Notes: generated by a model from the sequence alone, not told the origin. A stretch of 64,000 nt of DNA from Litchfieldia alkalitelluris (GCF_002153425.1 NZ_KZ119600.1:4014095-4078094); one strand, 5' to 3'; positions 10,501 through 18,470 are shown, numbered from the stretch's first letter. Numbers and translations: made by a program.

Positions 10501-12872
10501 TCACTATTATAAGGAACCTCTTTAACTTTTCCATCAAAATGAATTTCAACTATTTCTACATCAAATAAGTCAGAGTAGCTCCAATCAATGTTTACTCTTG
10601 TCGCTTCTTTATATATGTCTACATCACTATCAGAGTACATAGATATTTGGATTTCTACTCCATTGTTTCTTAATTCATTAATAACATTTAATGAGTTCTC
10701 CAAATCTGTAAATCTAATCCATTCAAAGCGAACACTTTCTAATAAAGGTAACTCAAGTAATACAGAAATGTCATCAAATGTATTGGAGGATAGATTTAAT
10801 GTCTCCAACTGTTTTAAAACACTTAGTGGTGATAAATCTGTAAAATTGTTACCTGCAAGTTCAAGGTGCATTAAATTTGGAAGCCACTTCAAATCTTCTA
10901 AACTTTGAATATCAGCATAATTACCATATAGAAAAGTAAGGTCTTCAACATCACCATCATACAAATCACGGTCAATATTTATCTCCTGTCGAATAGCTTC
11001 TTCTATATTTATATCAACGAAGTCTATTTTTTCTCCAACAGGTTCAGTAGCAGTTCGAACCTCATATTTAACTGAAAATTCCTGTTCTAAAAATCTATCG
11101 GTGTATCTCAGTTCAATGTCATAATAATTCTCTGGTTCAAGTTCATAAATGATGTATTCACCATTACTTGTTCCTACATATTTTTCATTTAAATACACAT
11201 CAAACTCTGGGTAGTAATATTCACTATCGTTCATTGTTATAATAATCGATTCCTCAGTTACTCTGAAATCAGGATAAATTCGATCAAACAATATTACCGA
11301 TGTACCATTTACAACAAATTGTTTTAATACATCGATTGTCTCTTCTGAAAAATGGTCTAAGTTTATATCTTGGTATCGAAAATCAAGGTATTCCAAATTC
11401 AGTTGAAGTATTGGTTCGATACTAGATAATCCATTATTTCTAAGAGTAAGTCGTACTAAATTATCAAGATTTTCAATACCTTCAATAGTTGATATTTGTG
11501 AATGGTTTATTTGAAGTACTGATAAGCTTGTCATTTTAAAAATATTTTCAACATCAACAACATCAGATCTCCATATGTTTAGATAATTAATAGATGTTCC
11601 TTCAAGTCCTGCAAAGGATACTGGGACATTGTTTTCTTCAACATTAAGATATATTAAATCCCCTAACTCTGATAATACTGATAAGTCAGAAATATTTGAT
11701 TCATATATAAAAATCTCATAGACATTTAAAGCATATTCAATTCCTTCTAAGCTTTCCACATCACCATATATATCTAACCATTCTAATTTAGCTAAACCCT
11801 CTTTAGTTATAGGGTCATCTTCTGATAACCTTAAATGATTACGTAAGATATTTTCTAATTGCCTATCAGGAATTGTGATTTCCTCATCGGTGGTAGTATC
11901 ATGTGCCACATTTAAAGTTTCTACATTTTTTATGTGTGGATTTAGCGCATCATCCTCAACGCTTTCATTATTGACATCTGAAGGGTAAGTCCTAACAATT
12001 ATGTTTTTCTCTCTAAGTTCGTCGAGAAGATGTATACTTTCCAAATCATTTATATTTGATTCTGAAATATACACAGCAGATAAAGATGGTAGTTCCAATA
12101 TTATGGTAAGATCCAAAATTGGATTATCTGCTACATTAAGCAGTTTTAGGTTTTTTTGCGTAGTCAAAGGGGTTAGTTTAGTAATAAGGTTGCTAGACAA
12201 TTCTATCTCTTCTAGGTCAAGACCTCGCAATGGGTTTATATCAGTAATATAATTATTATTCATATAAATATTTTTTAAATTTACTGCGTGTTCCAGACCA
12301 GCAAGACTTTTAATATTCTTACCAGAAATATCAAGAGTTTCTAACCCAGATAGATCCTCTTCTGTAATTATAGAATCATAAGTAATCGCTAACTTTTCTT
12401 TAATAACATTCTCTAAGTTACTATCAGCGAAGTTCACTTTATTTGTTTCGAGTTCACTATCGTTTTTCACTTCAATAGTTTCTGTTGCCAATAATGATTC
12501 TCCATAAAATAAATTAAAGGTATTAATGCTGTTCACTTGATCAGGCTCCACTCTGTATGTGAAATGAGTGACCCCTTCTAGGTCTGAGTTAGAATCTACA
12601 ATTACATTTTCAAGGCCACTTACCTGCCCACCATTATTGGTTAATGTAAAAATGTTAGGGTTTATTTCATCCCCGCCCCAACTCCAATTAACTTCAACTG
12701 TGTTTTCATGTGAGGCAACTGTGAAGTCAATTAGATGATTGGAAGCATCAAATTCTGCTCTCTTTTCATCAGTACCACTCTCCGCTGTTACTGTTGCAGG
12801 TATTAGTGGGATAAAAAATTGAAAAACTAGTAAAAAAATCATAAATTGCGCAAACCATTTTTTCCTGTTCAA
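4575..12872 (-). CDS. Giant LRR/Ig-like LPxTG cell-wall protein
   Basis: A 2765-residue exported, sortase-anchored protein. It has a signal peptide (MNRKKWFAQFMIFLLVFQFF, cleaved near TVTAES), then five internalin-like leucine-rich repeat blocks (about 147-307, 331-524, 617-740, 920-1070, 1172-1337; units like LTNLNDLNLYGNNIQDIS) separated by fibronectin-III-like modules. Carboxypeptidase-regulatory/Cna-B-like modules follow (about 1450-1740), a DUF11-like domain (about 1820-1925), Ig-like domains and an SbsA-like Ig domain (about 2230-2350). A stalk of 37 EEDPGQEP(R/G) units plus one variant spans about 2362-2704. It ends LPDTATYN, a membrane helix and RRRVVIS. Start is TTG at 12872 behind AAAGGAGGG. 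A ligand-binding or adhesion role is inferred from architecture; no sortase gene is present here. Confidence 0.92.
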   Translation of the reverse strand: MNRKKWFAQFMIFLLVFQFFIPLIPATVTAESGTDEKRAEFDASNHLIDFTVASHENTVEVNWSWGGDEINPNIFTLTNNGGQVSGLENVIVDSNSDLEGVTHFTYRVEPDQVNSINTFNLFYGESLLATETIEVKNDSELETNKVNFADSNLENVIKEKLAITYDSIITEEDLSGLETLDISGKNIKSLAGLEHAVNLKNIYMNNNYITDINPLRGLDLEEIELSSNLITKLTPLTTQKNLKLLNVADNPILDLTIILELPSLSAVYISESNINDLESIHLLDELREKNIIVRTYPSDVNNESVEDDALNPHIKNVETLNVAHDTTTDEEITIPDRQLENILRNHLRLSEDDPITKEGLAKLEWLDIYGDVESLEGIEYALNVYEIFIYESNISDLSVLSELGDLIYLNVEENNVPVSFAGLEGTSINYLNIWRSDVVDVENIFKMTSLSVLQINHSQISTIEGIENLDNLVRLTLRNNGLSSIEPILQLNLEYLDFRYQDINLDHFSEETIDVLKQFVVNGTSVILFDRIYPDFRVTEESIIITMNDSEYYYPEFDVYLNEKYVGTSNGEYIIYELEPENYYDIELRYTDRFLEQEFSVKYEVRTATEPVGEKIDFVDINIEEAIRQEINIDRDLYDGDVEDLTFLYGNYADIQSLEDLKWLPNLMHLELAGNNFTDLSPLSVLKQLETLNLSSNTFDDISVLLELPLLESVRFEWIRFTDLENSLNVINELRNNGVEIQISMYSDSDVDIYKEATRVNIDWSYSDLFDVEIVEIHFDGKVKEVPYNSERYQIENLTPNTAYFVSVLFKDNQGNLVDGYIRTIYTTDLVYAYLFNASESTVELEVYIDESTSFNGLSFVFNGEIINPTNVDDDYYYFTGLTPNTEYEVEIQLIDVETNSIVAETYDWFRTRPEPTGDVVDFNNDNFNDYIKDRVNITHRELYESDLERVWWLNISEDRQPHSLHDLRLFKNLEGLYIGNANIDDWSFLEDLTSLYDLEISNSGLTNEDLMLIENHPSISYLYLYNNEITEIEVLLSLSNLYYVSLGEPGLDTRGDAQVARVLEELKQNGVEVFIERFVDEYAYFDVYNTDINETSFTLIWDNIVPSELPFEIRLNGELLDTTTDTSYTFSDLNPGTYYDVYVEAYDSRSKTLYYGHADVWTYEEGAAVSIDFPDANLEAAIKEYLWIKERPLMVGDLQKVEYLHLTGYEIENLNGLEHAINLRSLFAGWNNITELSPIKDLTNLNDLNLYGNNIQDISALKNLINLNYLDLDSNYISNIDILSELPNVEVLWLSHNPITSIDAIAEYDQLSDLYLHGTNLDYEDESTLAILRNLHNQGTDIDIYYDVFVEERVSLYYLQHDISDSHALIRWETDGNLDLVKNINVYSDYELVAELSNDATEYKLDDLASNSWYEVVVEVVFEEEERRSDFYFTYIRTLRPQEDYEQVTFQFTGSDGQIINRPLEVLIEGIDEKSRNWDIFQYGYINNQGQYRTWNNSSTEINLPVGEYEIIVFGEGRYEDSFFNVTVGKDTNLFELEVEMEEYRVGATKITVEDKNGNPIESLSYVNIFNRAIANDTKNEYGRYERFDEEYKDGVIELDDWIEGQYTVNVRADGYESFSSNSVFLEKDGTFKISLKAGLSVQGTVLNELRNAVINANVYVTSNDHSFWAYTTTGNGGEFIVDGLSNDKDYSIEVYLQGYETQYYSVSRDDLNQNGLTVIEEPIELIQEKFIEGRLLDEYGNGASNVFVYLYEEGQRWSSYGTRTDNNGNFRFSAIRDETYRLTTESFNYPNIEIEDVTVHDSNYTYTLVHQTGSFSGDGTRLSSNIQVVTPGNSVNYRLDYKNNGSGTLDDAYAELVLPEELAVVEESLTLNGRDAVFVNGKIQLGDLDPDETGVIRFQARLDSNVSDLASFTVLSRLVSKDETVTLSATTNVLSVTLNAPEVTASKDLKLYGRAKPGATIEVFDGTTLIGTTTLGQSRWWYMDVELPVREGIESEHSLRARVIDSEGGEAVTHSSKVVNVSYEPTIPSIDNVEIHAGWNDAVTLNPNTGVATFAIVEFTPIDVEVTFGDEVDKVEMHFIGETYDLEKYGNRFVGQFPPGWSSYGEQMFEMSYFIGEREIKLPLMEVIVLIDPSGYVFEGSMDNRLSGVQAIVEEDVDGRWIPWNAEFFGQVNPQITDVDGRYGWDVTQGSWRVIFNKEGYGEYVSRIVVTPPEETELNIPLVRTSNPEVVGVKHKLNTEENYEYIIVEFDRLMNESYMNKGMYVQNESGEVVDGSFIFEGYEGYRQVRGEPGYYEPDTTVSLSQYVIWKPSITLESDVDYTFVIEETLRDYDGKSLNDEVTLLFQSHFEAPLPGDEEPEPGEGEEDPGQEPGEEDPGQEPGEEDPGQEPREEDPGQEPREEDPGQEPREEDPGQEPREEDPGQEPREEDPGQEPREEDPGQEPREEDPGQEPREEDPGQEPREEDPGQEPREEDPGQEPREEDPGQEPREEDPGQEPREEDPGQEPREEDPGQEPREEDPGQEPREEDPGQEPREEDPGQEPREEDPGQEPREEDPGQEPREEDPGQEPREEDPGQEPREEDPGQEPREEDPGQEPREEDPGQEPREEDPGQEPREEDPGQEPREEDPGQEPREEDPGQEPREEDPGQEPREEDPGQEPREEDPGQEPGEEDPGQEPGEEDPGQEPGEEDPGQEPGEEDSVQEPEQQKEVEGTKVSEDKSSKNTEEKLPDTATYNYNILLIGIFLLAVGIVIYATRRRVVIS
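4760..5790 (-). repeat. 27-bp tandem repeat array, 37 units plus one variant
   Basis: The unit GACCTGGATCTTCTTCTCGC (+ 7 more bases) recurs every 27 bases from 4787 to 5759, with no indels. It encodes EEDPGQEPR in the minus-strand surface protein. The terminal units have CCCGG/CCTGG in place of CGCGG (Gly instead of Arg), while the central ~31 units are essentially identical. All three of the frames I could compare stay open because the unit has no stop in them. Confidence 0.97.
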
Positions 12873-12919
12873 ATCAAAACCCTCCTTTAGTTTTAGTTCT
12901 TTTTACACACTCATTTTTT

Positions 12920-12945
12920 ATTATATACATATCTTTACAGTAAAG
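12920..12945 (-). promoter_or_regulatory. Putative promoter region of the giant surface-protein gene
   Basis: Minus strand TATAAT (12920-12925) lies about 50 bases upstream of the TTG start. Directly upstream is the perfect palindrome CTTTACTGTAAAG (12933-12945), in the -35 area, a possible operator. A good -35 hexamer was not found, so an activator or the palindrome-binding protein may matter. Confidence 0.4.
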
Positions 12946-13006
12946 GTAAGATTTTAATGAAAAAATAGTTGAATTATGTAGAAAATACCTATTTTTAGGA
13001 AAGAAA

Positions 13007-13088
13007 ACAAAGGGACGGTTCTCGCGTTTACAATTGTCTGACAATTGCAAACGCGAGAACCGTCCCCATGTTCACTGGCCCATGTTCA
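13007..13088. repeat. Palindromic element, compensated-arm form
   Basis: Core 13012-13066 with TTCTCGCG and CGCGAGAA arms like the copy at 4125, and the tail GTTCACTGGCCCATGTTCAC. It lies between the promoter of the giant gene and the stop codon of the next gene, whose TGA directly adjoins the GTGAAC tail. Confidence 0.9.
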
Positions 13089-13089
13089 C

Positions 13090-14493
13090 TCACTCAAATT
13101 CATACACCGATTGTTCTTCTTCATTCGGAAATACAATAACAGCCTTTTCCGGGTTATAAAGCTCTTCCCATTCGTCATTATCATTGAAATATATCTCGAT
13201 AGCAAAATCAGTAGACTCATAGTATCCGTATGTTTCCTGAATCAAATCATCAATAAACGCCCCCTCCTGCTCCTCACCAATAAGTCCAGCTCCTTCCACA
13301 AACAAGGTTACGGTTTTGGCCAACGTACTTTTTTCCTCAGAATGGCCCAATCGTGAACCTTGACCATAAATACCATCATTACTCGTGCCATTGTGTATCC
13401 CCTGGGCCTGAATAAATGTAAAGCTATCATCAGGATAACCTCGGAGCGATTCTCCATACTTGTCTCTAAGGCGTGTCACAAGATGACCTGCTAGATCAGT
13501 AACAAGCCCCCGAGCCAGACCGTCCAAATACTGAACCTGCCCCCCTTCATGATAGTACCCTATGGCATGCTCAGTTAAATAACGCCCTTCCTCAACCGTT
13601 GTGAATAGCACCGTTACTGGCGTGTCAGGCAACTCCCCTCGAATGGCCTCCACTACTTGCTCCAGAAACTCCTCCTCATTATTATTACTATGGATAAGAA
13701 AGGAGGCTTGCAAGAGCTCGCCCTCGTAGAACTTGCCAGCTGGAAAAATAAAGTCGAGTTCCTCGAAAAACTGGTTTTTCAACTGCACCACTTGTTCAAC
13801 TGTAAATGCATCCTCCACCTTGATAGCATCATAGGGATAAGTAGGACTCGGCAAACGGGTTCTGACGAAACTATCACTTACTGGTAGCAACGGCTCAAAT
13901 CCCGTCTCAAAATTAGAACCAATGCGATGTGCATCAATCCCATCAATCAAAAAATTGTTCACATGAATGAAATCCAAATAATTATAATCATCGTCATGGG
14001 AAACATCACCCATTCCCTCATCATCAAAACTTGAGTCCTGCCCCTCTTCCTCAAGATAAGGAACTTCCCCAATCATATTCCGTATCAACTCTTCCTTGTT
14101 TTCATCAGTAGCCTGCTCCTCCACAGCTTCATCTGTTCCATCTCCAATTCCAGCCTCCATGTCGCCTGCATCTCCAGTATCATCACCCTCTCCTACTAAA
14201 GGAGATGATCCTCCCTGCTCTGGACCCGTAGACTGACCTTGTTCAAGAACGGTTTGTATGGAAGGTAGCACTAACAGTAAAATGATAGCTGCTGCAAGGG
14301 TGATTGGCACGATCGGCGTTAGGCGCCCCCACCTCTTGTTGGCAAGAACATCTTTGTCCGAACCCCAGCCTCTCCTGTCACTCCTGTCTTTGATATTCGC
14401 CATAACCTTCTTTTTATCTACATCGTCGTAAGGATTGTTGGAAAAAATCGTGGAATCTAGTGACCTCTGTAAATCCTTTTTAAAGTGAGTCAT
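13090..14493 (-). CDS. Putative anti-sigma factor, membrane protein
   Basis: A 467-residue protein with a short cytoplasmic N-terminus (about 1-63), one membrane helix (about 65-83, IVPITLAAAIILLLVLPSI), and a large extracytoplasmic part that begins with a low-complexity acidic linker and ends in an alpha/beta domain (about 190-467). Its start overlaps the end of the ECF sigma gene by 14 bases, the usual arrangement of a sigma/anti-sigma pair. The extracytoplasmic part would be the sensor. No enzyme motif was recognised. The role is inferred from position and topology, not from a named domain. Confidence 0.7.
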   Translation of the reverse strand: MTHFKKDLQRSLDSTIFSNNPYDDVDKKKVMANIKDRSDRRGWGSDKDVLANKRWGRLTPIVPITLAAAIILLLVLPSIQTVLEQGQSTGPEQGGSSPLVGEGDDTGDAGDMEAGIGDGTDEAVEEQATDENKEELIRNMIGEVPYLEEEGQDSSFDDEGMGDVSHDDDYNYLDFIHVNNFLIDGIDAHRIGSNFETGFEPLLPVSDSFVRTRLPSPTYPYDAIKVEDAFTVEQVVQLKNQFFEELDFIFPAGKFYEGELLQASFLIHSNNNEEEFLEQVVEAIRGELPDTPVTVLFTTVEEGRYLTEHAIGYYHEGGQVQYLDGLARGLVTDLAGHLVTRLRDKYGESLRGYPDDSFTFIQAQGIHNGTSNDGIYGQGSRLGHSEEKSTLAKTVTLFVEGAGLIGEEQEGAFIDDLIQETYGYYESTDFAIEIYFNDNDEWEELYNPEKAVIVFPNEEEQSVYEFE

Positions 14494-15055
14494 ACGAAAT
14501 CCCCCTTTTTTCTAATAAAACTTTCAATTTTTTACGCCCACGCTGCAAGCGACTTTTTATCGTGGAAACATTTAGATTCAATACTTCACTCATTTCCACC
14601 ATGGATAATTCCTCATAATAATAGAGAATAATCGCTTCACTGTATTTTGTCGGTAACTCCAAAACAGCCTCTGCCATCTCCTTGTTTCTTGAACCTTTCA
14701 CAAATGTAGCTTCAGGCGTATCTTCCTTTGAAGGTGGACTGAACTTCTCCATCATTCCCGTGATGAACACTCGCTTTACATATGTTTTCCGCAAATAATC
14801 TTTGCATTGATTCATCGTTATTCGATAAATCCATGTTTTAATGGAAGCTTTCCCCTCAAACGAATCTATTTGGCGAAAAACTTTGATCATTACTTCTTGA
14901 ACAATGTCCTCTGCCGTACTCCAGTCCTTCACATAAGTAAAAGCTAGATTCATCAGGGGTTTATAATACGCATCTATGAGTTCTTCAAGCACATGATCAG
15001 CGCCCTTGTCTTCAAATTTGAAATCTCCATCTCTATCCACTTTGTCCATCAGCAA
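14480..15055 (-). CDS. ECF RNA polymerase sigma factor
   Basis: 191 residues with sigma region 2 (about 30-95: YYKPLMNLAFTYVKDWSTAE, DIVQEVMIKVFRQ, WIYRITMNQCKDYLRK) and region 4 (about 130-185: LPTKYSEAIILYYYEELSM, then the HTH VSTIKSRLQRGRKKLK). It would direct polymerase to a stress or envelope regulon and be held inactive by the membrane protein encoded immediately downstream. Start TTG at 15055 sits 8 bases after GGAAGGGGG, a better fit than the ATG six bases further in. No conventional autoregulatory ECF promoter was identified. Confidence 0.92.
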   Translation of the reverse strand: MLMDKVDRDGDFKFEDKGADHVLEELIDAYYKPLMNLAFTYVKDWSTAEDIVQEVMIKVFRQIDSFEGKASIKTWIYRITMNQCKDYLRKTYVKRVFITGMMEKFSPPSKEDTPEATFVKGSRNKEMAEAVLELPTKYSEAIILYYYEELSMVEMSEVLNLNVSTIKSRLQRGRKKLKVLLEKRGISYDSL

Positions 15056-15151
15056 TTATAGTGCCCCCTTCCAAAAATTGATCACTGTTTTCCTGACTGT
15101 TTGCTGCTAACTACATTTTAGACGAAACACTTCCAAAAATGGATGCAAAAC

Positions 15152-15240
15152 GAAGGGACGGTTCTTGCGTTTACAATTGTCTGACAATTGTAAACGCAAG
15201 AACCGTCCCCATGTTCACACTGGCCCATGTTCACTGGCCC
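15152..15240. repeat. Palindromic element, perfect-palindrome form
   Basis: Core 15155-15209, identical in centre to the copies at 1878 and 25318, with a doubled GTTCAC tail that reaches the stop codon of the DUF4179 gene. Confidence 0.9.
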
Positions 15241-15241
15241 A

Positions 15242-16525
15242 CTACTTCACTTCAATCACTTTCCCGTACTCCTTTTCGTAATGGATTCCTCCGATGATCA
15301 GCGTATCGACCTTATCTGTAGTAGGGAAAATCATCGTTCTCACCCTTATATATGTTCCATCTTCTAGCTTGCGATGAGTATGACCTTTCGTGGTCTTTAG
15401 CTCTGTTCGCTCACCACTCTCACTAGCAGCAACAAATACACGATCAAGTAAAAACGTTTCTTCTGAGGCGATGGTGATCTCCACTTGCTCTGGCCCTATT
15501 GCAACGTATTCCACCCAAAGCTCTTCTCCCCCTACATCAACGACCACGTTTTCATCAACCAACCGCAAATCTATCTCCTGATTCAATTCTTTATACCCAA
15601 CAAAGCTATCAACATGCAGTTCAATGGAAGAAAACTCATCCGGCAAACCTTCATAATTAATCTCAAAATTTGTTTTTCCAGTCCAGGAAGAACGTTCGCT
15701 TCCTCCAGTTTGAGGAATGGTTTCCCCATCCACAACCAGTTTCACACCACTTAACCTAAGAGGAATGCGGCTAAAATTGCTTACATCAAGAGTACCAGTT
15801 ACGGTGGTAGACATTGGTGAAGCAGTAATGCTTTTAAATTTGACCTCCCCTTTATCCATCGCTACCGTCTGATTAATTCGTTGCTTCACGACAGATTGAA
15901 TTGCTTCATTTGGTCGGTAACGGAAGGTCAAATCCCCCGTGATGCGTTCTTCCGACTCGATTGCATAATGCAGCGTCAATTTTTTCGCAAAAGGGCTTGG
16001 AGGATCGAAGGAAACGATACCTTTCTTCTCCGTATTGTCCTTATTCACAATGCCCCTAGACCATGTGGCATGATTATTCGTCATCCAACCAGTCAGTTTG
16101 TCAGGGTAAAAAAACTCGAATGCCCTGTCCAAACCGCCAGTTGGGTCTGTCAATGTATAGTAAACAATCGCTTGATTATCGTCAGTCATCATACCATCAA
16201 TGACCAACGTCGTCGTATCATTGAGCATGACCGATTCCCCGATGATTTGACCCATTCCGAGCTCATTCACTTCCTGCAATGAACCTTCCGTAATGTCATC
16301 AAAACCAATCATTTTTTTCCCATAATAAGCAAAGGCGTTGTAGTTCATGCCAACCCCAACGGCAAGTACAAGAAAAATAGAAGCTGCGATGGACAGCCAT
16401 TTGAATGGCGTTGGTCTCCTTTTTTGATCCAAAGCAGAACGTAACCTCTCTTCCAACTGAGGCGGGGCCTGCAAATCGCCAATATTCTTCCGTGTTTTCT
16501 TCAGTTCGTCCTTAATATTTCTCAT
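15242..16525 (-). CDS. DUF4179-domain anti-sigma protein
   Basis: 427 residues: cytoplasmic N-terminus (about 1-42), one membrane helix (about 43-62, WLSIAASIFLVLAVGVGMNY), then the DUF4179 region (FAYYGKKMIGFDDITEGSLQ, NELGMGQIIGESVMLNDTT) and C-terminal beta-rich DUF5643-like domains. This architecture is common in Bacillaceae immediately after an ECF sigma gene. It overlaps its sigma gene by 14 bases, the same overlap as in the pair 1.5 kb away. It should tether the sigma factor at the membrane and release it on a signal sensed outside. Confidence 0.85.
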   Translation of the reverse strand: MRNIKDELKKTRKNIGDLQAPPQLEERLRSALDQKRRPTPFKWLSIAASIFLVLAVGVGMNYNAFAYYGKKMIGFDDITEGSLQEVNELGMGQIIGESVMLNDTTTLVIDGMMTDDNQAIVYYTLTDPTGGLDRAFEFFYPDKLTGWMTNNHATWSRGIVNKDNTEKKGIVSFDPPSPFAKKLTLHYAIESEERITGDLTFRYRPNEAIQSVVKQRINQTVAMDKGEVKFKSITASPMSTTVTGTLDVSNFSRIPLRLSGVKLVVDGETIPQTGGSERSSWTGKTNFEINYEGLPDEFSSIELHVDSFVGYKELNQEIDLRLVDENVVVDVGGEELWVEYVAIGPEQVEITIASEETFLLDRVFVAASESGERTELKTTKGHTHRKLEDGTYIRVRTMIFPTTDKVDTLIIGGIHYEKEYGKVIEVK

Positions 16526-17063
16526 TTACTTCCCCTCCCATCTGAACCTTCAGCTTTTTCAACCCTTGGAAAACTCGAGACTTAACGGTGCCAATCGGGA
16601 CACTTTTCAACTCTGCGATAGACTCGTAATCCATATCCAATAAATATTTCAAGCGGATCGCGTCTGCCTGATCCTCACTTAAGGTAGCAAGCATTTGCTG
16701 GATGTCCAACTGCTGCTCCCGCTGTTGAAAAAAATTGTCCGTGGACTTTTCCGCGGTTTTCATCTTTTCTACGTTCTCCATGTCCTCAACAAAGCCCCAT
16801 CTTTTCCGCTTCCGTAAAATATCTTTGCAGCAGTTCACTAATATTGTTTTACTCCATGAATAAAAGGCATCTTCCTTTTTTAAACGACCAATTTTTTCAT
16901 ATAAGATGACGATCGTATCCTCCATGGCATCTAGTGCGTCATGCTCGTTGCCCAAATATGTATACGCCAGCCGATAATAATCGTCTTTCTGATGCATGAT
17001 GAGTTGAAGCAGCGCCTCTTTGTTGCCCTTCTTCGCCTTCTTCACTAACTTCGTAACATCCAT
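16512..17063 (-). CDS. ECF RNA polymerase sigma factor
   Basis: 183 residues with region 2 (about 25-90: YYRLAYTYLGNEHDALDAME, WSKTILVNCCKDILRKRKR) and region 4 (about 125-175: EDQADAIRLKYLLDMDYESI, HTH IGTVKSRVFQGLKKLKVQ). It belongs to the SigV/SigI-like ECF group typically paired with DUF4179 anti-sigma proteins, and its partner follows with a 14-base overlap. ATG at 17063 is preceded by GAAGGGGTGAAGG. The upstream region has TGAAAC and CGTA but with a 13-base gap rather than the usual 16, so autoregulation is unproven. Confidence 0.92.
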   Translation of the reverse strand: MDVTKLVKKAKKGNKEALLQLIMHQKDDYYRLAYTYLGNEHDALDAMEDTIVILYEKIGRLKKEDAFYSWSKTILVNCCKDILRKRKRWGFVEDMENVEKMKTAEKSTDNFFQQREQQLDIQQMLATLSEDQADAIRLKYLLDMDYESIAELKSVPIGTVKSRVFQGLKKLKVQMGGEVNEKY

Positions 17064-17209
17064 ACCTTCACCCCTTCCACTAAGGCAAACGAAAAATTCA
17101 TTTATTATTTTGATTGATTGTTATGAAACTCTTTTAGTACGCGATAATTTCAGCGTTTCATGTTCTCTTACCTATATGAGTATTTCATCGGCAAAAAAGT
17201 TCATTTTTA

Positions 17210-17272
17210 AAGGGACGGTTCTTGCGTTTACAATTGTCTGACAATTGTAAACGTGAGAACCGTCCCCATGTT
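17210..17272. repeat. Palindromic element, wobble-arm variant
   Basis: Core 17212-17266. The right arm has CGTGAGAA opposite TTCTTGCG, so two positions pair only as G-T in one strand. It lies between the sigma promoter region and the stop codon of the zinc-binding lipoprotein. Confidence 0.88.
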
Positions 17273-17273
17273 T

Positions 17274-18452
17274 TTATTGTAATGCTGTTCTTAAAGTTTC
17301 AATGTTTTTCCTCATTAGACTAAAGTAATCTTCCCCAGCTTCCACTTCTTCTTTTGTGAGAGACTCTAGGTTATGAAGCCATAATGCCTCGGCCCCAACT
17401 TCTTCACGAACTGTTTCTGCAATGTTTGCAGGAATATTTTGTTCAAACATAATATGTGAAATTCCGTTGTCCTCAATGTAATCTATCAACTCTCGAAGTT
17501 GAGCAATGGAAGGTTCATTAGTAGGTGAGATACCTGTAATACCAACTTGATGTATGTCGTATCGGTCTTCCCAGTATCCATACCCAGCATGAGATACAAC
17601 TATTGTATCCTTTGTAATTGATTGACTCATGTCAAGAAACTCTTGATCCAACTCTTCTAACTGCGCCTTTAACTCTTCAAAATTCTCATTAAACACACTT
17701 TCACCATCTGGTTGTAACTCAACAAGTGTCTTCTTAATATTTTCTGCAATTTGAATTGCACGGATTGGATCTAACCATACATGAGGGTCTTCTTCGCCGT
17801 GCGAATGTCCTTGATCGTGCCCGTGGTCATGATCCCCATCATCTTCATGGCCGTGATCATCGTCATGCCCATGATCGTGATCGTCGTCATGACTGTGGCC
17901 GTGGTCATCTTCATGCCCGTGACCGTGATCGTCGTCATGTCCGTGGCCATGATCATCTTCATGCCCGTGAGCGTGATCGTCGTCATGTCCGTGTCCATGA
18001 TCGTGGTCATGATCGTATCCAATTAGTTCAATGCCATCAGCAGCAGTCAAAACATATACATCATGAGATTCTACTGAATCCTTTATTCTTTCAGCGAAAA
18101 CTTCAAATCCTGCACCGTTATAGATAAATATATCCCCCATAGCAATATCCATCATTTGGTTAGCTGTAGGTTCAAAAGAGTGTGCATCTACCCCAGCAGG
18201 AATTATATTTTCCACTTCAACGTATTCCCCACCAATTTTATTTGTGAAATCTTCTAGTGGAAAAAGAGTTGTATACACCTTCAAAGGATCAATAGGATCT
18301 TCCTCCGCAGCAACAGGCTCTTCTGTTTCAAGATCTTGGCCAGCCTCGTTTTCTTCAGCCTCTGAAACATTTTCTTCTTGCCCCGTATCTTGCCCACAAG
18401 CAGTAAGTATAAAAGCAAATAAAACAATAAATAAAACTAGTATTCTCTTCAT
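17274..18452 (-). CDS. znuA: Zinc ABC transporter substrate-binding lipoprotein
   Basis: 392 residues of the cluster A-I metal-binding family. Signal peptide with lipobox (FAFILTACGQD), an acidic linker, then the ZnuA fold with metal ligands at VDAHSFEPT, EDPHVWLDP and VSHAGYGYW, and the C-terminal helix FEQNIPANIAETV. Between the first and second ligands is a long His/Asp-rich loop (about residues 150-222, units like HGHDDDHGHGHEDDH), typical of Zn carriers. It captures Zn2+ outside the membrane for an ABC importer; permease and ATPase genes are not adjacent. Zur-box-like sites lie in its upstream region, so repression by zinc is likely. Confidence 0.93.
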   Translation of the reverse strand: MKRILVLFIVLFAFILTACGQDTGQEENVSEAEENEAGQDLETEEPVAAEEDPIDPLKVYTTLFPLEDFTNKIGGEYVEVENIIPAGVDAHSFEPTANQMMDIAMGDIFIYNGAGFEVFAERIKDSVESHDVYVLTAADGIELIGYDHDHDHGHGHDDDHAHGHEDDHGHGHDDDHGHGHEDDHGHSHDDDHDHGHDDDHGHEDDGDHDHGHDQGHSHGEEDPHVWLDPIRAIQIAENIKKTLVELQPDGESVFNENFEELKAQLEELDQEFLDMSQSITKDTIVVSHAGYGYWEDRYDIHQVGITGISPTNEPSIAQLRELIDYIEDNGISHIMFEQNIPANIAETVREEVGAEALWLHNLESLTKEEVEAGEDYFSLMRKNIETLRTALQ

Positions 18453-18470
18453 GTTTTTCCCCTCTCTTTT

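Noticed and set aside
17138-17162. Sigma-W type promoter (TGAAAC ... CGTA) upstream of the ECF gene at 17063
   Set aside because: The hexamers are present but 13 bases apart rather than 16-17, so not supported.
17756-18127. Plus-strand and alternate minus-strand frames over the His-rich part of the zinc lipoprotein
   Set aside because: Low-complexity shadows of the HGHDDDH repeats, no ribosome site.
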